NCBI GenBank assembly: GCA_026122225.1
Contig: JANEZZ010001901.1
Span: 992,001-1,056,000, forward strand
DNA length: 64,000 bases
Direction: 5' to 3'
Origin: Heloderma charlesbogerti
Lineage: Eukaryota > Chordata > Lepidosauria > Squamata > Helodermatidae
Under the pieces are notes generated by a model. It had not been told where the DNA came from and did not search any database. It worked only from the letters and a program-made list of their open reading frames with translations. This document shows positions 58,694-64,000 of this stretch, piece after piece. Position numbers and translations under genes: made by a program. Position 1 is the first letter of the stretch. Each line of letters opens with the position of its first letter.

Positions 58694-58941
58694 TTTTAGA
58701 TGGTGAGGCCCAACAGGTCCGGCTAGTGCTCTGCATAAACTGGTCATGCACCCAAGAGTAAGGCCCAGAAACGTCTACAATGCACAGAGCTTTGGCCAGC
58801 AGATGTGCAAGGATATCAGTGTGGAAAGGGTTTCTGAAGGTAGGAGGATTTGAACCTGGTGCCCTAAGTGAAATGAGCCAATGCAATGTTCATGCAATAT
58901 CCAGCTGTGTATTTCCAAATAACTGTGGTTTAATTCAACAG

Positions 58942-59033
58942 GTTTGTAGGAGAATTTACAAAACTAGGTACAAATTTCCGCACTTCGGAATGTCAGGGTA
59001 TTGAGAGCTTTAAAAAACTTTCGTATGTTCCAG
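58942..59033 (+). pseudogene. SCN5A: Degenerate neonatal-type alternative S3-S4 exon (exon 5N-like)
   Basis: This 92-nt block has exactly the length of the adult exon, an AG acceptor at 58940-58941 and a strong GTAAGA donor at 59034. Entered in the correct phase it stays open and begins FVGEFTKLG. This resembles the neonatal Nav1.5 exon, which has Lys where the adult has Asp, and it ends VPG. The middle is out of frame. An extra base near 58970-58976 moves the S4 coding sequence (SALRNVRVLRALK) to another frame, and a missing base near 59012-59022 restores the phase. The in-frame product would therefore lack the S4 arginine array. It is either a decayed alternative exon or a correct exon carrying two assembly indels. 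The acceptor pyrimidine tract is weak. Confidence 0.75.
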
Positions 59034-59195
59034 GTAAGAAGCCCTGATCCTTGCATACCTGCTCAGCTACAAGTGACTTTTTTTTCTGTCCCTCCCCCAC
59101 CCCTCTTTCTCTTGTTTTCTCTCTTCTGCTGTTGTTACTTTGCTGACGTCCTTGTCACGGTCTTCTTCTTGTCTGTGACTTTCCCTTGTTTGCAG

Positions 59196-59287
59196 ATACA
59201 TAACTGAATTTGTGGACCTGGGCAATGTATCAGCCTTACGAACGTTCAGAGTTCTCCGGGCGCTGAAAACAATCTCAGTCATTTCAG
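59196..59287 (+). CDS. SCN5A: Sodium channel alpha subunit, coding exon 5 (adult-type): S3-S4
   Basis: The 92-nt exon encodes [17 protein letters not shown] and [14 protein letters not shown]: the end of S3, the short S3-S4 linker and the domain I S4 voltage sensor, with its R-x-x-R-x-x-R-x-x-K gating charges intact. The linker aspartate (FVDLG) marks the adult-type version of this alternatively spliced exon. The final ISG, rather than IPG, is characteristic of Nav1.5 and argues for SCN5A. The acceptor is TTCCCTTGTTTGCAG and the donor GTGAAA. A degenerate second copy lies 162 nt upstream. The next exon (S4-S5 linker and S5) is not found before 64000. Confidence 0.96.
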
Positions 59288-60921
59288 GTGAAAAAACAAC
59301 ATCAGGTTAAACACTTCGGCTGCACTCACTAAGCCTATGCACCATTCCCCGTAGCAAAATGGCTGTTGGTAGAACACGGCTTTAAAATTGATCAGCACTT
59401 GACTTGGGAATGGATGAGTGTAGGGAATGGGGACCTGTCAATAGAATACTTTTCATATGTTCCCCCCTCCTCCAGAATTATTCTGGGGTGGGCATCCAAA
59501 GCTCTGCAGGACTCTAAAAGGTCCCAGCCCATTAACTATGAACCCAGAATCCCAACTGCCAAGTTATCTCATCACCACTTTCATTTGGGAAAAAGTCTGA
59601 CATTTCAAACTTTGGTGGTTAGAAATGAAAGACTGAATTTGGATGTGTGTGTGTGTTTTTTTAAAAAAATCTTCCCTAGAACTGCTCAGGATAAATGGCA
59701 ACATATGAAAAACAAAAAAGACATAACCAGAAGATTAATGATGATGATGATGATGTCAATCAATGAAATTTGTCAAAGCGAATCTGCAGACTTCATTAAA
59801 ATTGAAATGCCATTCATGACTGGGGAAAAACCCCAAGGAATTTGAAGGATTCATCTCCTCTGCCCTCATCATTATCACTTGATCTGACTTAGTTTTGATC
59901 CAACTCAACAATGCAGTTTTCTACTGAATGTGGGCATCATCTACCAGGCTATCACCTGGCACAAGCTCCATTGATAGGAATGTCATGGTAAAACTGTGTT
60001 CTTATACAACTCCTTTTCGTTTCAATGGGGCTTATGAAGGAGAGCGTCCCAGGGAGTTGTGCCCTTTGGCTCCCTTCCCATTCCTTGCTCTAGTACAAAT
60101 GGAACGAAATTCCTGTTTTCTTTCTCAGTGCTTAAGATGCTTAGTTATGAATGCGTTCATCTCTCTGTCGCTCTCTTTCTCAAATTGGCAATGGAGCTTT
60201 CACTGAAAGCACATCACTGGGGAAAAACAAATGTGCCCTTGGCGTATCTATAGACAGGTCTCATTCAGCCTTAGTGTTTAACATATTTGACCTGCATGGC
60301 AAGGTAGAGAAGATGGCAACATAAGCCCGTGCATGGTAGTTCCTGTAGATGATTATCCTGAACAGATGTTGGCAATTACAGGTCAAAAATAGTCTAAAGA
60401 GAGACTGTTTTTTTTAAAAAAAAAAAATGATATAAAAAAAATTAAAAGGAAGGAAGAAAAGGGGGGAAATCAACATCCATTTAGGTGATGGGAAGAATTT
60501 TTCACTCCATTAGACGGCAAATGTTCACACTGCAGCACTCTCCACTGAAACAAAACACCAGAGCAACAGCGCACATTATCTACACCTGCAGTGCGCCGAA
60601 GGTATGAGGACTGTGGTTGCTGCAGTGGCGCTTTTCAGAGGGCAATCGGTACTGTGAACGGCTGCCCTTGAAGTCAGTGGCAAAAACCTATTAGATGTTA
60701 ACGGATCTGGATTTCCCCCTACTCACCCACCCGAGTCATGGACAGGGGTGTGCAAAACCCGGTCTGGAAAATGTGGACAGTTGTATTGAAGCACATTTGG
60801 CTATCCTCAAGGTTCCCCATCTTACACATGCAGCAGAAGAAGGTGGTCGAGTGGTGAGCAGTGGTAGAATGGACTGTACCACTTCAGGTGGGGGAAGTCC
60901 AGTCTTTGAATGCATCCTCGT

Positions 60922-61315
60922 CAGGGGTGTAGTGGAACCCGGGCTCGCAGGAACACAGCACCGACACTTTTTTTATTAGTGGGGATGCTGATGTCATCTG
61001 CCATCCCCCACCCCCCTCAGGATTCCCAGTTCCCTCTGAGCTTAGCTGCAATCCTCACAGTAGCTGGGGGGACATGGATTTCCCCAGTAATACTATATTG
61101 TTCTGATGCAAAGTCTTTTGGACCTCATCTTGGATGGACAATTAAGGCCTGTTACTTTCCAAAAGAGCTGCTCAAGGTGGAGAGAAAACTGCTAGAACAG
61201 GTTTGTTGATATGGATCAACAGAGCTGCCTGTATTTTTGGACTCTCCTTGGAGGCGTGGCTACAGGGACTGTCCGGATTAGTGCCTGCACTTCAAAATTT
61301 ATTGTTACACCTCTC
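60922..61315. mobile_element. hAT-type element with CAGGGGTGTAG ends, family E
   Basis: CAGGGGTGTAGTGGAACCC at the left, TTACACCTCTC at the right. Flanks ATCCTCGT (60914-60921) and TTCCTCAT (61316-61323), 6 of 8. The interior (GAGCTTAGCTGCAATCCTCA) recurs at 8633-8930, and reversed at 26150-26285. Confidence 0.75.
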
Positions 61316-61621
61316 TTCCTCATATAAAAAAGCTCAGTGCCCAGGAGCAACACAGGGAGAGCTTTCCTCCATGACATGCTTGTTGATTACTGGCTGGGAG
61401 GTATCTTTCGATGGGGGGAGCATTCAAAACAGTGGTGTCCCCCCACCCCTGCAGTTTGAAGTAGTACAATCCACTCTGCCGCCTTGTTCTTCTCAGATGT
61501 TTTGTCAGGGGAAAAACCATCAAATTCACATTGAATGTCACTCTCATGTGAAATCTAGTGGCAGTCTAGGGAGTTGCAAAACATCTCTCCTCCTGACACA
61601 CACAAATGGATTCAGACATTT

Positions 61622-61862
61622 ATTTAGTTATTAATTACATTTATAGCCTGCCTTTTTTCCTCCTTAAGGAACCCAAGGCAGTGTACGTAGTCCTTCTCCT
61701 CCTCCGTTTCATCCTCTCAACGACAACCCTGTGAGGTGGGTTGCGCTGAGAGTCTGTGACTGGCCCAAAGTCACCCAGTGAGCTTCCATGGCCGAGTGGG
61801 GACTAGAACCCAGATATCCGGACTCCCAGTCTAGCACTCTCGCCACTGCACCACAGTGGATC
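61622..61862 (-). mobile_element. tRNA-derived SINE
   Basis: The reverse strand starts with a tRNA-like A box (TGGTGCAGTGGCGAGAGTGC) and B box (GGGTTCTAGTCCCC). It continues through TGGGTGACTTTGGGCCAGTC and CCTCACAGGGTTGT and ends in a GGCTATAAATGTAATTAATA tail. Confidence 0.8.
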
Positions 61863-62401
61863 TCCACGACACTGACACGTTGCTAGTCTTAGCACAGTTC
61901 GTTTGGCTTTCTTCAGTTCTCCCAATTCTTCACCTAGGAAAGGACACACATGCACACAGCCAAATTCACTTCACATGAGGTGAAATTTCAGGGACTGCTC
62001 CAGTTCTAAGCCCCGCCTGAGTTCCATTGCACCTGTGGAGATCCTGCATGAGGAGGCTTCCTGAACTGCTTCAGAAGCCCCTCAAAGCCCCTCATGGATT
62101 GTAATGAAGAGGTGCAGAAGCTCATTTCTGTCCTGTAAATTGGCTACTCAGTTATGGAAGAAGACACTCTCTGTCCATGCCCAGAGATGGTCTCTCCTTT
62201 GCTACCACTTCACATTTTCTGAGGCCGAATCATTGCATTGGAAACTCTGCAGCTAAGCCCTGGTGACTCTGGTCTCATATTAAGTACTGTCTCTTAGGTA
62301 ACGTCTGGATTAGGCCTGGAAGCTGACTGCCAACTTTCCCACGAAATAGAACTCCGTGCTGCCCATTCGTCAGAGATGAAAGTGGGGGGAGGCCTAATAG
62401 T

Positions 62402-62500
62402 TGCCTTCCCCAATCTGGTGCTCTCCAAATGTGTTGGACTCCAGCTCCCATAATTCCCAGCCCAACGCATCTAGAGGGTGCCAGTTTAGGGGAGCCTTCC
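62402..62500. mobile_element. Palindromic MITE, family B, diverged
   Basis: GCCTTCCCCAATCTGGTGCT to CCAGTTTAGGGGAGCCTTCC, with a short internal deletion. Confidence 0.6.
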
Positions 62501-63267
62501 TTATAGGATGGCAAGAGCTGCATGCATTTTCAGAGGGCTGTTGTGCCAGCAGAGAATGACTGGATTGGTGTGCTGGGAAGTCAGTGTCTTCTTCTCAAGC
62601 TACTGGGTTAAAAATAACAATAAACCCTGGCATAGCTACAGAGCCAGCTCTGGAAGATGGGCCCTCGAGACCAGAAAAGGTTCTACTGTCATTCTCACTT
62701 AAATGGGGAACCAGAAAGTTCAGAGGCAGCCTGAGGGAATTCTAGGTGAAGAATCTTCCAAGTGAACAGGCCCTACAGAAGGTAATTTACCCAAGAACCT
62801 TTCACCACAAATCCTTGTGCCAGCATTGTGTACCTGTTCCTTCCCATGTTACAAAACACACACATCCTAAAACATAACTACGAATCTGTGTGTGCAGAAA
62901 CATTAATCTAGAAATAGGCTTATTTGATGACCTTGGGTGAGTCTGTCAGCATAATGTATTGTACTTTTCAGAGCTGGTGTGAGGATGAGACATACAGCCC
63001 TGTATAACTACAAGAATCCCATAGGAAACATAGCAAAGATAACCTCTAAGAAAAAGGTTTCCACATGGGGAAGACCTGATATAATCTAACTGGGGACTGT
63101 GCACCATGATTTAGAAGAGGACGAGAGGCAATTACCGAAATAAACTTCTCGTGTTCCTGTTGCCTCTGACATGAATTCTAATGGGAAAGTCCTGCCTTTC
63201 TAGGGTCCATCTTGTCTCTATTTTGAACCAGCAAACAGCCTGCACTCACCCTGGCGGCCTCGTTGAG

Positions 63268-63412
63268 CTCCATGGTTGCCATTTTTTGAAAAATGAAATG
63301 GCGATTGCAAAAATGCGCAATTTGCATATGCGTGAAATGCACATTTTGCGAATAAACATATGTGCACATGAGCATTTTCACATACACAGATATGTGCATT
63401 CACCATCCCTAA
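63268..63412. mobile_element. Probable family D MITE fragment
   Basis: GCAATTTGCATATGCGTGAA and ACATATGTGCACATGAGC, then ACCATCCCTAAAG at the right edge. No left end recognised. Confidence 0.35.
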
Positions 63413-63860
63413 AGAGGACCCAGATTTACATAACATTTATATATCTAATTTATGTGTATAGATGCACATTTAGAATAGTTACTCTAATTTAAATCTGAAA
63501 CATTCAATAGATCTCCCCATAGTGGTTGGGGAGGGAGGGATGGTGACCAGATGAGCTGTGTGCCTGTCCATTCCGCTGTCCAGGGGCTAACTGTGGATGG
63601 ACAACTCCAAGGGCCCCGCTGCTCTCCTTTTAGTTCTTTAAAATCTAAAGAACTTCTTCTTAAGGGTTCTTTTATCTCTAAACTGCACTTGAACTAGAAA
63701 GTCCTTCAAACAGATGATGCCTTCAAACAGAGGATTGTCCCGTGTAAAGTAGGGCACATGGCCACCCTACATGGTGGCAGGATGCAGCCCCCAGTGTCTT
63801 GAATCAGACAACAGAACCAGAACTACACCCTGCTGGTCTAATCCCCTCACTGGTTCAACC

Positions 63861-63861
63861 T

Positions 63862-63892
<31 letters not shown>

Positions 63893-63893
63893 T
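63861..63893 (+). repeat. (TTTA)n microsatellite
   Basis: Eight TTTA units, the SINE tail of the element running off the window end. Confidence 0.95.
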
Positions 63894-64000
63894 TGCATTT
63901 ATATCCCGCCTTTTTTCCTCTTGCAAGGAACTCAAGGTGGCTTACATTATCCTCCTCCTCTCTATTTTATCCTCACAACAACAACCCTGTGAGGTGGGTT
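63861..64000 (-). mobile_element. tRNA-derived SINE, cut by window end
   Basis: A (TTTA)n tail at 63861-63893, then CATTTATATCCCGCC and ACAACAACCCTGTGAGGTGG match the 3' half of the 61.6-kb copy. The head lies beyond 64000. Confidence 0.75.

Larger units (their letters stand above)
59288..64000 (+). other. SCN5A: Start of SCN5A intron 5 (runs off window)
   Basis: The donor is GTGAAA at 59288. The expected next exon, beginning with the GLKTIVGAL region, was not found in any frame up to 64000. The stretch holds a hAT-type element and tRNA-derived SINE copies. Confidence 0.75.

Overview
The window is eukaryotic, almost certainly from a squamate reptile (lizard or snake). The evidence is the repeat content: three Sauria-type SINEs with a BovB-like 3' end, two antisense BovB (RTE) LINE copies, CR1/L3-type LINEs, 5S-rRNA-derived and tRNA-derived SINEs, and several hAT-type MITE families with 8-bp target duplications. 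The species cannot be named from the sequence.

The only cellular gene I can support is the 5' part of a voltage-gated sodium channel alpha subunit on the + strand, best matched to SCN5A (Nav1.5). Five coding exons can be placed to the base: 20364-20630, 23635-23753, 38189-38278, 45091-45219 and 59196-59287. Together they are 697 nt with consistent splice phases. They encode the cytoplasmic N-terminus and domain I segments S1 to S4. The next exon (S4-S5 linker, S5) is not in the window, so the gene continues past 64000. Everything before 20330 is most likely the 5'-UTR intron or upstream flank. Intron 2 is a U12-type AT-AC intron, with the 5' site and branch site both matching consensus. Just upstream of the S3-S4 exon sits a second 92-nt exon-like copy (58942-59033). 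It looks like the mutually exclusive neonatal exon known from this gene family, but two offsetting 1-nt indels scramble its S4 sequence.

The rest is layered mobile DNA. 1-20 kb: two Sauria SINEs, a BovB LINE, a solo LTR pair (5.8 and 19.3 kb), a CR1/L3 LINE with a 394-codon open frame, and hAT MITEs. 20-38 kb: exons 1-2 and intron 2, with a second BovB copy, palindromic MITEs, a third Sauria SINE, and a MITE at 35.1-35.8 kb whose arm has expanded into an 11-unit tandem array with a three-unit higher-order pattern. 38-59 kb: exons 3-4, LTR fragments with a nested SINE, further MITEs and a CR1 C-terminal relic. 59-64 kb: exon 5, a hAT-type element, and tRNA-derived SINE copies running to the window end.

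Stretches not listed (for example 9.2-10.3, 32.9-33.6, 33.9-35.0, 46.2-49.4 and 62.5-63.8 kb) hold AT-rich or mixed intronic/intergenic sequence in which I recognise no gene. Most open frames in the window arise in repeats or by chance.
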